A stretch of 64,000 nucleotides of DNA from JAGIBJ01 sp032119595 (GCA_032119595.1 JAUMBQ010000007.1:242161-306160); one strand, 5' to 3'; counted from the stretch's first letter, positions 1-8,359 are shown. Numbers and translations: made by a program. The notes: generated from the letters alone by a model not told the origin.

Positions 1-1
1 C

Positions 2-367
2 ATGCGCCGCGCCATCGGCGATGCGAAGACGTGCCCGCACGGCCATCCGATCGCCGTGGGGACGCGCCTGGAAGGCGTGCCACTCGCCGACGTCGCCAGC
101 GGCGCCAAGGTCGTGATCCTGCGGTTCGAGAACGAAGCCGAGGATGTGCTGCACTACCTCAAGGACGCGGGCTTTGAGCCTGGCCTGGAGGGCGTGGTGT
201 CGGCGACCGATGCCGAGCAGATCGTGATCGACACCGCGGCCGGCACGCAGTGCGTGGTGACCACCAGCGTCGGTGCCACGATCAGCGTGACGGCCGACCC
301 GTCGCCTCCGCCGCGCGTCACCCTGCCCGAGTCGCTGGTGCTCGGCAAGGACCGCTACGGGCGCTAA
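2..367 (+). CDS. DtxR/MntR-family metalloregulator, C-terminal part (5' truncated by window edge)
   Basis: The frame is open from the window edge, so the ATG at base 2 is probably internal. The visible 121 residues begin just before CPHGHPI, the hallmark linker that follows the dimerisation domain in DtxR/IdeR/MntR repressors (usual form CPHGNPIP). They continue into a FeoA/SH3-like domain (about residues 22-85, with RFENEAEDVLHYLKDAGFEPG) and a Pro-rich end. In this family the missing N-terminal part carries the winged helix and the metal ligands, and the protein represses metal-uptake genes when Fe(II) or Mn(II) is bound. Which metal applies cannot be judged without the N-terminus. Family assignment is fairly sure; the gene is incomplete here. 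Confidence 0.8.
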   Translation: MRRAIGDAKTCPHGHPIAVGTRLEGVPLADVASGAKVVILRFENEAEDVLHYLKDAGFEPGLEGVVSATDAEQIVIDTAAGTQCVVTTSVGATISVTADPSPPPRVTLPESLVLGKDRYGR

Positions 368-390
368 CGATCCGGCTCGCGCCCGATCGT

Positions 391-1386
391 TTAGGCCGCG
401 TCGAGCGTCCGTGGCAGTCCGAACAGCGGGAAGAGCGTGCCGTCGGTCTCAATGAAGTAGGTGATCTCGACGATCTTGCCGTTCTCGAAGACCGGCAGAT
501 GGATCGACCATGGCGTCTGGCCGGCGTCGCGGTACTGCGCGAAGCCGGGCTGCCCGTTGACCTGCACCGGCACGAGCCGGGAGTCGACGCAGCCCGCGCC
601 GGGCCCGAACATCCAGCCGATGAGCTGGTCGCGGCCCTTGAGCCACATCGGGTACGGAGGCATCGACTGGGTCGCGTCCTCGTGGAGCAGCGCCGTCAGC
701 GCCTCCATGTCGTAGCGCTCGAACGCATCGAGGTACTTCGCGAGGAGTTCCTCACTCGCTTCGTCGGCGACGCGCGCGTCGAGCGTGAGGGCTTCGAGGT
801 CGCGTGACGCGAGCGTCGCCCGCGCGCGCTGCAGGGCACTATTGACGGCCGGCACGGTGAGGTGGAGCAGTTCGGCGACCTCCGTCGCGCGCCACCCCAA
901 GACCTCACGCAGGATCAGGATCGCCCGCTGGCGCGGAGGCAGATTCTGCAACGCGACGACGAACGCCAGCCGCACCGACTCGCGGGTCTGGGACACCATC
1001 GCCGGATCGCTGCCAGGCCCGATCACCATCGCGTCGGGGATCGGTGTGATCCACATCGCCTCGGGCGTCGGAGCCTGCAGCGGCGCATCGAACGTGGTCG
1101 ACGGACCAAGGTCGACCGGCATGGCGCGCCGCTGGTTGGCGGCGAGCGCATCGAAGCAGACGTTGCTGGCGATCTTGTAGAGCCACGTGCGGAGCGCCGC
1201 GCGGCCTTCGAATCGATCAATGCCACGCCAGGCGCGCACGAAGGTTTCCTGCACGGCGTCCTCGGCGTCGGCCGCGGACCCGAGCATCCGGTAGCAGTAG
1301 CCCGTGAGTTCGTGGCGGCGCTGCTCGAGGGTGGCCTCCAACGTCGCCGTCGCACCCTTCGCCTCGATTACACCCAGCTCACCCAT
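391..1386 (-). CDS. ECF sigma-70 factor with C-terminal SnoaL-like domain (SigG/TIGR02960 type)
   Basis: 331 residues. Region 2 of sigma-70 is at about residues 24-90 (YCYRMLGSAADAEDAVQETF, RAWRGIDRFEGRAALRTWLYKIA) and region 4 at about 140-200 (LPPRQRAILILREVLGWRATEVAELL, then SALQRARATL). The remaining roughly 115 residues resemble a SnoaL-like fold (HEDATQSMPPYPMWLKGRDQ), as in the long ECF groups that have no classical anti-sigma factor; there the extra domain is thought to control the sigma directly. The insert between regions 2 and 4 (Pro-rich, DLGPSTTFDAP) is typical of the TIGR02960/SigG type. No anti-sigma gene is adjacent. The divergent VOC gene begins about 110 bp away and could be a target, which is inference. 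Confidence 0.9.
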   Translation of the reverse strand: MGELGVIEAKGATATLEATLEQRRHELTGYCYRMLGSAADAEDAVQETFVRAWRGIDRFEGRAALRTWLYKIASNVCFDALAANQRRAMPVDLGPSTTFDAPLQAPTPEAMWITPIPDAMVIGPGSDPAMVSQTRESVRLAFVVALQNLPPRQRAILILREVLGWRATEVAELLHLTVPAVNSALQRARATLASRDLEALTLDARVADEASEELLAKYLDAFERYDMEALTALLHEDATQSMPPYPMWLKGRDQLIGWMFGPGAGCVDSRLVPVQVNGQPGFAQYRDAGQTPWSIHLPVFENGKIVEITYFIETDGTLFPLFGLPRTLDAA

Positions 1387-1494
1387 GCCTCAGAAGGTAC
1401 TGCGCACTGATTCTCGTCGCCACCGATGAGTTTGCTGAGGGGACACGGTCTACTCCGCGGAAGGCCGTCAACCACAACCCACCTGGAACCAGCC

Positions 1495-1935
1495 ATGCCC
1501 GCGACCGAACGCCTCATCTTCGTCAACCTGCCCGTGAAGGACCTCGACGCGTCGATCGCGTTCTTCACGAAGCTCGGGTTCACCTTCGACCCCAAGTTCA
1601 CCGATCAGTCGGCGAGCTGCATGATCGTGTCCGACAAGGCCTACTTCATGCTGCTGCAGACCGACCGCTTCGGCGATTTCGCCAAGAGGCCGATCGCCGA
1701 CGCGTCCCAGAGCACCGGCGCGATCTATGCCGTCTCTGCCGAGGACCGCGCGGCGGTCGACGCCTTCGCCGACGCGGCGCTGGAGGCTGGCGGCACGCCG
1801 ATGAGCGACCCGATGGACATGGGCTTCATGTACAACCGCAGCTTCTACGACCTCGACGGCCACGCCTGGGAGGTCCTGTGGATGGCGCAAGAGGCCATCG
1901 AGCAGGGCCCGGCCGCCGTCGAGACGGCCTCCTAG
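1495..1935 (+). CDS. VOC-family protein (glyoxalase/bleomycin-resistance fold)
   Basis: 146 residues from the ATG at 1495, chosen because the coding match to the family starts at MPATERLIFVNLPVKDLDAS and GGAA lies upstream at a usable distance. It has the paired beta-alpha-beta-beta-beta modules of the vicinal-oxygen-chelate fold: module 1 VKDLDASIAFFTKLGFTF, module 2 ending SFYDLDGHAWEVLWM. This is closest to the PhnB-like 'glyoxalase family protein' group of about 130-150 residues, often beside ECF sigma factors of the type that diverges here. Substrate unknown. Normal length and nothing broken. A role in detoxification is only a family-level guess. Confidence 0.85.
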   Translation: MPATERLIFVNLPVKDLDASIAFFTKLGFTFDPKFTDQSASCMIVSDKAYFMLLQTDRFGDFAKRPIADASQSTGAIYAVSAEDRAAVDAFADAALEAGGTPMSDPMDMGFMYNRSFYDLDGHAWEVLWMAQEAIEQGPAAVETAS

Positions 1936-1961
1936 CCCTCGCCCCCGCCCCCGCTCAGGCG

Positions 1962-3032
1962 TCAGCCGCCGAGCCGCCCGCGCAGCGCCTGCACGTTCTG
2001 CACGTACTGCTTCGTGTCGTCGTACAGGCCTCGCTCGCGGACCGATCCCAGCCCCTGGTAGTAGCCGGCGATCGCGGTCGCCTCATCGCCGCCGGTCTGC
2101 GACAGGAGTTGCTTCAGGAAGAGGCTGCCTGCGCGGACGTTGTCGTGGGCGGAGGCGCGGTTGAGCGGTGGCTTCGCCAGGCTGGTGTTGATCCAGTCCC
2201 ACGTGCCCGGCATGATCTGCATCACGCCGCGGGCGCCGGCGGACGACACCATCGCGTTGTTGTTGCCGCTCTCCTGCCAGGCGATGGCGGCGGCCAGGCT
2301 GCCGGGAACGCCGTGCTGCGCGGCGATCGACGAGATCTGCGAGGAGCTGAGGCGCTCCGCGGTCGGGCTCGCGCCGGACCCAGTCACCGCCGCCTGCCCC
2401 TCAGGGCCGGTCGATGACGAGACGCGGCTCGTCGACGGCACGGCGGCGGGCGCTGGCGTGACGGTGGTCGTCGCACCCGGGCTCTTGAGCGTGGTGCCGG
2501 ACAGGACGAGGTTGTAGTTGGCGATGCCGTTCGCGGCGGCCAGCGCCGACTGCGATACGCCCAGGCGCGCCGCGATGGCCGAGAGCGTGTCGCCGGGGCG
2601 TACGTAGGCGCCGGAGCCAGACGAGCCGCTCGAACTCCCGGACGAGGCGCTCCCGGTGGACGAGGCGCTGCTCGATCCGGGCGAACTCGTGCCCGTCGCA
2701 GCGGGCGACGTGGAGGCGCTGATCGGCGTCGTCGAGGTGGCGTACCCCATGGTCTGGCCGGTCGTCGACGTGTAGGCGCCGTCGGCGGGCGGCACCTGGA
2801 GGCTCTGCCCGGCGACGACGAGGCTGTCCCAGGCGAGGCCGTTGGCAGCGGCCAGGCGCGCGATCTGCATGCCGTTGGCGGCAGCGATGCTGCTCAGCGA
2901 CTCGCCCGGCGTGACCGTGTGGACGGGATACCCGTGGGCGTGAGCCGCCGGCGCCATGACCAAGGCGGCTACGCCGACCGCGCCCAAGAGACGGAAACGA
3001 CGGAAGGAAGAACGGACGGACGGACTGGACAC
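1962..3032 (-). CDS. Secreted LysM + lytic transglycosylase (SLT) cell-wall hydrolase
   Basis: 356 residues. A basic N-terminus and hydrophobic stretch (LLGAVGVAALVMAPAAHAHG) form a signal peptide. Two LysM modules follow: about residues 37-82 (HTVTPGESLSSIAAANGMQ...VAGQSLQVP) and 143-187 (YVRPGDTLSAIAARLGVSQ...LSGTTLKSP), separated by a roughly 60-residue Ser/Gly/Thr-rich linker. A second linker leads to a C-terminal SLT domain (about 235-350) with the catalytic-Glu context AIAWQESGNNN and GARGVMQIMPGTW. Family role: binding peptidoglycan and cleaving glycan strands outside the membrane. Monocistronic. I looked for a riboswitch in the 160-bp leader, because such genes are often under c-di-AMP control, and found no convincing one. 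Confidence 0.93.
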   Translation of the reverse strand: MSSPSVRSSFRRFRLLGAVGVAALVMAPAAHAHGYPVHTVTPGESLSSIAAANGMQIARLAAANGLAWDSLVVAGQSLQVPPADGAYTSTTGQTMGYATSTTPISASTSPAATGTSSPGSSSASSTGSASSGSSSGSSGSGAYVRPGDTLSAIAARLGVSQSALAAANGIANYNLVLSGTTLKSPGATTTVTPAPAAVPSTSRVSSSTGPEGQAAVTGSGASPTAERLSSSQISSIAAQHGVPGSLAAAIAWQESGNNNAMVSSAGARGVMQIMPGTWDWINTSLAKPPLNRASAHDNVRAGSLFLKQLLSQTGGDEATAIAGYYQGLGSVRERGLYDDTKQYVQNVQALRGRLGG

Positions 3033-3191
3033 AGGACAAGGGGTACCGACGCCGTCGACACCTCATGCACTCTCACCTGCAAACGGGCTGCGATGCAACG
3101 AAACTTGCAGCGTGTCCGGGGCTCCAGCTAACGCGTGTCGCGGTCGCCCGGCGGGCCGGTTACCCCTATGCGCGGGTTCGCCCGTCGCTGG

Positions 3192-3599
3192 TCACGCCTT
3201 CGGCGGAGCCGCGCCACCGGGAGCCTCGTGCCCGTCGTGGGCGACGTACCCACCTTTCCCGCCGACCGCGATGTACACCGCGTCCTGGTCGCCGACACTG
3301 TGGAGCTGACGCACCGTATGCGGGGCAACCCAGACGAAGCCACCCTCCTCCACCCGGTGCTTGGTGCCGTCGCCGAACGTGAACTCGATCGCGCCCTTGT
3401 GCACGAAGTAGAGCTCTTCCTGCTCGTCGTGGAAATGGTTGCGGGTCGAGTAGTCCGGCGGCATCACGATCGCGTTCGCGCCGAAGGCCGTCACGCCCAT
3501 CGGGGTGCGAACCTTGCGAAAGCCATAGCCCTCGCCGAGGCGGTTCAGACTGGAGACCGCGTAGCCCTCGCCGGTGGTGACATCTGGTTCAGCAGGCAT
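3192..3599 (-). CDS. Single-domain cupin protein
   Basis: 135 residues, starting at the ATG at 3599, 5 bp after the stop of the SCP2 gene, so the two form an operon. The cupin core is at about residues 40-110: YSTRNHFHDEQEELYFVHKG gives the motif-1 His/His/Glu metal set, and HRVEEGGFVWVAPHTVRQLH gives motif 2 with its His. It is a small conserved beta-barrel that probably binds a divalent metal. The substrate cannot be told; single-domain cupins of this type include isomerases, dioxygenases and sugar-binding proteins. The C-terminal tail GGYVAHDGHEAPGGAAPPKA is His/Ala/Pro-rich and likely disordered. Confidence 0.85.
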   Translation of the reverse strand: MPAEPDVTTGEGYAVSSLNRLGEGYGFRKVRTPMGVTAFGANAIVMPPDYSTRNHFHDEQEELYFVHKGAIEFTFGDGTKHRVEEGGFVWVAPHTVRQLHSVGDQDAVYIAVGGKGGYVAHDGHEAPGGAAPPKA

Positions 3600-3604
3600 G
3601 AAAC

Positions 3605-3985
3605 TCAGCCGTGTCGGCGCGCCGAAGCCCGCTTCTCGTGACGCTCGACGACGTTGACGATCAGCTTCAGGATCTGCGGCGGCCCCGCGACATGCGCGTG
3701 ACCCGCGACAAACGCCTCGCGCCACATCGCGATCGTGCCTTTGTCGGACAGCACATTGAAATGAGGTCGAGTGACGCCGAGGATGATCTTCGCGCCCTCA
3801 CCCGTGCCCTTCTCGATCTTCGGAGGCGCGTCGGAGCCAGACATCTGCACCAGGTAGAGCTGTTTGTCGCCGCGGCCCCGGAGTTCGAGCTGGAAGACGA
3901 GCGGAAGCTTTCGTAGGGCGGGAAGCTCGGTGAGCATCCGCTCGAGAGCATTCTCGATCAGATCTCGGGTCTCGTTGGCCGACAT
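3605..3985 (-). CDS. SCP2 sterol-carrier-like lipid-binding domain protein
   Basis: 126 residues from the ATG at 3985. The pattern LPLVFQLELRGRGDKQLYLVQMSG, then KIILGVTRPHFNVLSDKGTIAMWREAFVAGHAHVAGPPQILKL (quoted here as a paraphrase of its order), is that of SCP2-type domains: a beta-sheet floor, a helix lining a hydrophobic tunnel, and the late KG(T/D)...AF..G.....G motif. In bacteria such stand-alone domains bind fatty acyl chains or acyl-CoA. It is first gene of a two-gene unit with the downstream cupin. A longer in-frame extension upstream exists but lacks family similarity, so the short start is preferred. Lipid ligand and physiological role unknown. Confidence 0.75.
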   Translation of the reverse strand: MSANETRDLIENALERMLTELPALRKLPLVFQLELRGRGDKQLYLVQMSGSDAPPKIEKGTGEGAKIILGVTRPHFNVLSDKGTIAMWREAFVAGHAHVAGPPQILKLIVNVVERHEKRASARRHG

Positions 3986-4061
3986 GCCACGGAATCCTAG
4001 ACCACGACCCGTTGGCCACCTGGGCGACCAAGCTCGTGCGCGCCGAACCAGCCCAGAACGA

Positions 4062-4091
4062 CCAAGGGCGACTCGCGAGAGTCGCCCTTGG
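4062..4091 (-). terminator. Rho-independent-type hairpin
   Basis: A perfect 13-bp inverted repeat, CCAAGGGCGACTC / GAGTCGCCCTTGG, closed by a GCGA tetraloop. Read on the minus strand it is followed by GTCGTTCT, a weak U-rich tail, which fits termination of the PhzF-like transcript ending at 4269. The same flank, AGAACGA(C)AAGGGCG on plus, recurs at two hairpins near 60.7 and 61.2 kb. Confidence 0.75.
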
Positions 4092-4268
4092 ATAGAAACC
4101 ACGTTGAGATGCTGCGGAGGCACAAGACCCGGCGTGCCACGCGCTTCATAAGTTGTAACGCCCGCCAACCTGGTTGGCAAGTGATTAAACGGTATGGCCC
4201 GAAAGCGGACGAATGATTGGTCGCTACTGTTTAGTCCAGTGACCGCAGTTGGTCCGCCTGCAGGTGTT

Positions 4269-4973
4269 TCATGGCAAGGCGATACGGAGGGTGTCGTCGT
4301 CGAGCACCACGCGGCCCTCGACGCGGACCGTCCCGCGCTCCGTCGGCTGCGCCTGGATGATGGATCCCCTGCCTTGGTGGATCCGGATCGGCCGCCCGAT
4401 CACGGCGGTGAGGCGCAGCGCGGCGGAACCGGTCGCCTCGTCCTCCACGATGCCGTGCGCGACGGCAAAGGCCCGCGCCCGAACGACTCCGGCCGCTTCG
4501 TCGATCCAGGCCCAGACGTAGTCGAACGCATCGGACCCGCGGCCTGCGGCGTCAACCGCGTCCACGGCGGCCGGGTTCGCGAGTTCCTCGAGGCGCCACG
4601 ACGGCGCCCACTCCGGGTCGGCTTCGATCCACGCCGATCCCGCGTCGGCCCCCACGGGCACGGACCCGGCGGGCGGACGGAGCGCGTCGACCGGGGTCCC
4701 GATATGCGCGAGCAGCCAGGCCGTCCCGACGAGCGGGTGGCCGGCGAGCGGCAGCTCATCAGCGGGCGTGAAGATCCGCACCTCGCCGGTGGCCGCGTCG
4801 TCGACGAACACCGTCTCGGAGAAGCCGAGTTCGAACGCGATCTCCTGGCGGACGGCAGCGCCCGGGACCGACGCTCCGTCGAGCACGACGCCGAGCGGAT
4901 TGCCGTGGTCGTCGTGGTCGTCGCAGAACACCCGCACGACGTGGACGCGCAGGCCGGACTCGTGCATTCCCAT
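4269..4973 (-). CDS. PhzF-family isomerase/epimerase-like protein
   Basis: 234 residues from the ATG at 4973, shorter than the usual 260-300. PhzF hallmarks are present: GNPLGVV near the N-terminus, FSETVFV carrying the glutamate that acts as general acid/base in PhzF, RIFTPADELPLAGHPLVGTAWLL closing the first diaminopimelate-epimerase-like half, and EDEATGSAALRLTAV in the second half. Family members catalyse isomerisations of small cyclic or amino acids; there is no phenazine cluster here, so the substrate is unknown. An alternative ATG lies two codons downstream. The divergent SDR gene starts 85 bp away; joint regulation is possible but unsupported. Confidence 0.85.
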   Translation of the reverse strand: MGMHESGLRVHVVRVFCDDHDDHGNPLGVVLDGASVPGAAVRQEIAFELGFSETVFVDDAATGEVRIFTPADELPLAGHPLVGTAWLLAHIGTPVDALRPPAGSVPVGADAGSAWIEADPEWAPSWRLEELANPAAVDAVDAAGRGSDAFDYVWAWIDEAAGVVRARAFAVAHGIVEDEATGSAALRLTAVIGRPIRIHQGRGSIIQAQPTERGTVRVEGRVVLDDDTLRIALP

Positions 4974-5058
4974 ACGGCGCACGGTATCCGGCCACCTCGT
5001 CCTGCCCGTGCCTGGCCCCAGCGCCCGACCAACACCACCGTCCGCTACGGTACGACTC

Positions 5059-5859
5059 ATGGTCTCTGGCGCGTCCCACCAGCCCACCGATCGACCACTT
5101 GCGGGCTCACGCCTGCTGGTGCTTGGTGCCGGCACGCGGGATCTGCCGATCCCCGATCCGCCGGTTGGCAACGGCCGGGCCATCTCGGTCTTGGCGGCCC
5201 GGCAGGGCGCGAGCGTTGCGTGCGCCGATCTCGACGAGGCTGCGGCGCAGAAGACCGCCGACTGGATCTCCGGCGAGGGCGGCTCCGCATGCGTGGTCGT
5301 CGGCGATGTGAGCGATGCGGTCCGCGTGCCCGCGATGGTGACCGAGGCCGCTGAAGCACTCGGTGGCCTCGACACGCTCGTCGTGAACCCGGGCATCGGC
5401 TACGGCCTTGGCATCGCCGGCACGACCGACCATGACTGGGACGCGGTGATGGCGGTCAACTTGCGCGCCCCGTTCCTCGCGATCAAGGCTGCGATCGACA
5501 TCCTTCCCGAGGGCGGTTCGATCGTGGTCACCGGGTCCGTCGCGGGGCAGCGGCCCGGCAGCGGTATCCCGTCGTACGACACGTCGAAGGCGGCGCTCGG
5601 CGGGCTCGTGCGCGCGGCCGCCTTGGAGGCAGGGCCGAAGGGCATCCGCGTGAACATCGTCGCCCCTGGCCTGATCGACACCGTCATCGGCCGCTTGGCG
5701 TCGATGGTCAACCTGGGCCGCGAGACGGCCCCCATCCCCCTCGGCCGTCAGGGCACGGCCTGGGAGGTCGCCGAGGTCGTGACCTTCCTGCTGTCGAGCC
5801 GCGCGAGTTACATCACCGGCCAGACCATCACAGTCGACGGCGGCCTGCTGCTCGCGTAG
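5059..5859 (+). CDS. Short-chain dehydrogenase/reductase with atypical nucleotide loop
   Basis: 266 residues from the ATG at 5059. A Rossmann-fold SDR: SRLLVLGAGTRDLPIPDPPVGNGRAIS is the dinucleotide loop, but about nine residues (DLPIPDPPV) separate the first Gly cluster from GNGRA, where classical SDRs have TGxxxGIG. The following motifs are CADLDE after beta-2, VVGDVSD, LVVNPGIGYG (in place of NNAG), VVTGSVAG with the catalytic Ser, YDTSK with Tyr and Lys, IRVNIVAPGLIDT, and the standard C-terminus YITGQTITVDGG. Catalytic residues are intact, so it is probably an active NAD(P)-dependent oxidoreductase. Substrate unknown. Confidence 0.9.
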   Translation: MVSGASHQPTDRPLAGSRLLVLGAGTRDLPIPDPPVGNGRAISVLAARQGASVACADLDEAAAQKTADWISGEGGSACVVVGDVSDAVRVPAMVTEAAEALGGLDTLVVNPGIGYGLGIAGTTDHDWDAVMAVNLRAPFLAIKAAIDILPEGGSIVVTGSVAGQRPGSGIPSYDTSKAALGGLVRAAALEAGPKGIRVNIVAPGLIDTVIGRLASMVNLGRETAPIPLGRQGTAWEVAEVVTFLLSSRASYITGQTITVDGGLLLA

Positions 5860-5862
5860 CGC

Positions 5863-6028
5863 GGTCCTGGGCGGCTATCGCGCCGGAGATTCGCCGCGTC
5901 CGTGGACGGGCAAGTACTCCGTACGGCTCGTCTACGGACGTGGTGATGGTCCTGGGCGGCTATCGCGCCGGAGATTCGCCGCGTCCGTGGACGGGCAAGT
6001 ACTCCGTACGGCTCGTCTACGGACGTGG
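5863..6028. repeat. Exact 81-bp tandem duplication between convergent genes
   Basis: Bases 5863-5943 and 5948-6028 are identical over 81 bp, with a 4-bp spacer (TGAT). Each copy holds two small inverted repeats: CGTCC-GT-GGACG, and TCCGTA/TACGGA with a 9-base loop. The block fills the gap between the SDR stop and the end of the minus-strand TPR gene, so each copy may act as a bidirectional terminator. No divergence between copies implies a recent duplication or assembly slippage. Confidence 0.95.
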
Positions 6029-6050
6029 CGAAGATCCAAGCGAGAGCCGC

Positions 6051-6818
6051 TCAGGAGCCGGTGGCGCGGGACTTGAGGTCAAGGAGGCGAGGCTCGGAGG
6101 GGTGTTCGCGGAGGGCGTCGTCGAGGACGTTTCGCGCGTCGTCGTAGTTGCCGGTGGCGATGAGGGCTTGGGCGAGGTCGGCGGCGAGGTAGTAGTCGCC
6201 GGGGTGGCTGGAGGCCGAGTGGCGGAAGAGCATCACGGCTGCGTCGTGATGGCCTTCGCCCCAGAGCAGTTGGGCTTCGAGGTGCGGAAGGTCGGCGAGG
6301 AGCGCGAACGGTTCGCTCGGATCGCGGTGCATGAGGATGTCTTTGACGGTCTCTAGGCAGCTGCGGGCGTGGCTGAGGTCGCCCCAGCGGCCGAAGGATG
6401 CGGCTCGGAAGAGGGTCGTCGGGTTGCCGGGTGCGAGGCGAACGGCGCGTGCGGCGTGGGCGGCGGCGGCGTCGAAGCGCTCGTGGACGACGGCGGCGGG
6501 GCCGAGCCAGAGCGGGAACTCGGGTTCGTCGGGGAAGGCGGTGGCGGCGGTCTCGACGAGTGCGACGGCGGCGGCTTCTTCGCCGGCGTCCCAGAGCTGT
6601 TCGATGCGGTCTTGCACCATGAGCCAGCGCGCCGAGGACAGCTCCCAGCGAAGCAACGGGTCGGTGGGGAGCGCAGCCTGTAGCGGGGCGAAGCGGCGCG
6701 CCGCGCCGGCGTAGTCACCGTCGGTGAGTCGGCGGCGTGCGTCGGCGAGACGGGCGTTGAATCGGTCGGCTTGCCAGGCGAGTCGTGGGTGTTGGAGATA
6801 GCGCACGACGGAACCCAT
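6051..6818 (-). CDS. Tetratricopeptide-repeat (TPR) protein
   Basis: 255 residues, cytoplasmic (no signal peptide or membrane span). It is built of Ala-rich helical pairs with TPR spacing: LTDGDYAGAARRFAPLQAALPTDPLLRWEL, AGEEAAAVALVETAATAFPDEPEFPLWLG and further units up to ATGNYDDARNVLDDALREHPSEPRLLDLKS (each unit about 34 residues; listed by their order). TPR arrays are protein-protein docking surfaces. No catalytic domain and no diagnostic neighbour, so the partner is unknown. Single gene; the stop faces the 81-bp duplicated block. Confidence 0.8.
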   Translation of the reverse strand: MGSVVRYLQHPRLAWQADRFNARLADARRRLTDGDYAGAARRFAPLQAALPTDPLLRWELSSARWLMVQDRIEQLWDAGEEAAAVALVETAATAFPDEPEFPLWLGPAAVVHERFDAAAAHAARAVRLAPGNPTTLFRAASFGRWGDLSHARSCLETVKDILMHRDPSEPFALLADLPHLEAQLLWGEGHHDAAVMLFRHSASSHPGDYYLAADLAQALIATGNYDDARNVLDDALREHPSEPRLLDLKSRATGS

Positions 6819-6921
6819 GTTCTTGGACTCGGCCAGATCAGGTCGAAACTTAAGGTGAATTGCTACAAGAGCGACGCATCGCTTCAGTCTAGGCGCGCCG
6901 TTGCGCCAGGCCGGAACGAAT

Positions 6922-6945
6922 CAGGGCGGCCTTCCGGCCGCCCTG
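6922..6945 (-). terminator. Rho-independent-type hairpin downstream of the acyl-CoA dehydrogenase gene
   Basis: CAGGGCGGCC-TTCC-GGCCGCCCTG, a perfect 10-bp stem with a 4-base loop, 44 bp after the stop of the minus-strand acyl-CoA dehydrogenase gene. No long T-tract on either side. Confidence 0.7.
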
Positions 6946-6989
6946 TGACGAGTGTGCCGCGTTCGCGGCCCGCTGATGTGGCGATCGTG

Positions 6990-8201
6990 TTAGATCTTGT
7001 GCTTCTTCAGGAGTTGCTTGGCGATGTTGAGGCGCTGGATGTCGGAGGTGCCTTCGCCGATGAGGAGCAGGGGCGCGTCGCGGTAGAGCCGCTCGACCTC
7101 GTATTCCTTGGAGTAGCCGTAGCCACCGTGGATGCGCAGGCATGCCTCGGTGTTGGCGTGGCCGGCTTCGGAGGCGACCATCTTGGCCATCGCGGCCTCG
7201 AGGTTGCTCGACTTGCCTTCGTCCTTGAGCTCAGCGGCCTGGTAGGTGAGCAGGCGCGCGCCGGCGAGGCGGGCGGCCATGTCGGCGATGTGGCCCTGGA
7301 CCATCTGGTGCTCGGCGATCGGCTTGCCGAACGTCTCGCGCTCCTGCGCGTAACGCAGAGCAAGTTCGAGGGCGCGCTGCGCGAGGCCGACGCCGCGAGC
7401 GGCGACGTTCACGCGGCCGACTTCGAGGGCATCCATCATCTGCTTGAAGCCGCCATTGAGGCCGGCCTCTTCGCCGCCGAGGATCTGATCGCCGGTGGTC
7501 TTGTAGCCGTCGAGGACCATTTCGGTCGACTCAACGCCCTTGTAGCCCATCTTCTTGATCTTCGGCGGGATCGTGAGGCCGGCGTACTCGCCGGTGTTCT
7601 CCGAGACGTTCGGCTCCTTCTCGAGGATGAAGCACGTCATGCCCTTGTAGCGGGGCTTCGCGTCGTGGTCGGTGACGACGAGCGTGAAGACGAGGCCGGA
7701 GGTGAGGCCGTTGGTCAGCCACATCTTGGCGCCGTTGACCTCGTAGGTGCCTTCGCCGGTCTTCTTGGCGGTGGTCTTGATGGCCTGCACGTCAGAGCCG
7801 GCGTGCGGCTCGGACAGCGAGAAGGCGGCGGTGAGCTCGCCCGTGGCCATCTTCGGGAGGTACTTGGTCTTCTGCTCGTCGGTGCCGAACTTCATCAGCA
7901 GGTACGCGCCGATGAAGTGCGTGTTGATCACGCCCGGGATCGAGACCCAGCCGCGCGCGAGTTCTTCGACGATGCGCGTGTAGGTGGAGATGTCGAGGGC
8001 GAGGCCGCCGTACTCCTCCGGGATGGTGGCGCCGAACAGACCGAGTTCCTTGAGCCCGTCGACGATGTCCTGCGGGTACGTGTCCGTGTGATCGAAGTGC
8101 TCAGCGTTCGGCAGGATCTGCTCGTCGGTGAACTGGCGCACGAGCTGAACGATCTGCTCCTGCGTCTCCTTGTCGGTGCGTTCGCTGAGGGCGACGGCCA
8201 T
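6990..8201 (-). CDS. Acyl-CoA dehydrogenase
   Basis: 403 residues from the ATG at 8201. Full-length three-domain acyl-CoA dehydrogenase: N-terminal helical domain (LFGATIPEEYGGL), middle beta domain with FAD-contact motif AFSLSEPHAGSDV and WLTNG, and C-terminal helices with YAQERETFGKPIAEHQ, CLRIHGGYGYSKEYEVERLYRDA and the catalytic-Glu context IGEGTSDIQR. It oxidises acyl-CoA to enoyl-CoA with FAD, passing electrons to ETF. The chain length cannot be read from sequence. It diverges from an acyl-CoA synthetase gene across a 240-bp region holding a perfect palindrome, suggesting shared fatty-acid-type regulation (inference). Confidence 0.95.
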   Translation of the reverse strand: MAVALSERTDKETQEQIVQLVRQFTDEQILPNAEHFDHTDTYPQDIVDGLKELGLFGATIPEEYGGLALDISTYTRIVEELARGWVSIPGVINTHFIGAYLLMKFGTDEQKTKYLPKMATGELTAAFSLSEPHAGSDVQAIKTTAKKTGEGTYEVNGAKMWLTNGLTSGLVFTLVVTDHDAKPRYKGMTCFILEKEPNVSENTGEYAGLTIPPKIKKMGYKGVESTEMVLDGYKTTGDQILGGEEAGLNGGFKQMMDALEVGRVNVAARGVGLAQRALELALRYAQERETFGKPIAEHQMVQGHIADMAARLAGARLLTYQAAELKDEGKSSNLEAAMAKMVASEAGHANTEACLRIHGGYGYSKEYEVERLYRDAPLLLIGEGTSDIQRLNIAKQLLKKHKI

Positions 8202-8359
8202 GGGTGGGTACTCCCGAGGTGAAAAGATCGCGACCCCGCCTTCGCGCAGAGCTGCGCGCGGCGGGAGCCGAGGACTACAGGGAATCGTACCGACGCAGAG
8301 GCCATTTGGGATGACACGTGAGCGTGAATTGCGCACACGTCTGCAGGCGACCGACGGGC

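Noticed and set aside
3033..3190. Riboswitch upstream of the LysM/transglycosylase gene
   Set aside because: GTTAGCTGG and AACCGG-like pieces appear in the leader, but not in the order or spacing of a c-di-AMP aptamer. Compared with the clear one at 21541 it fails.
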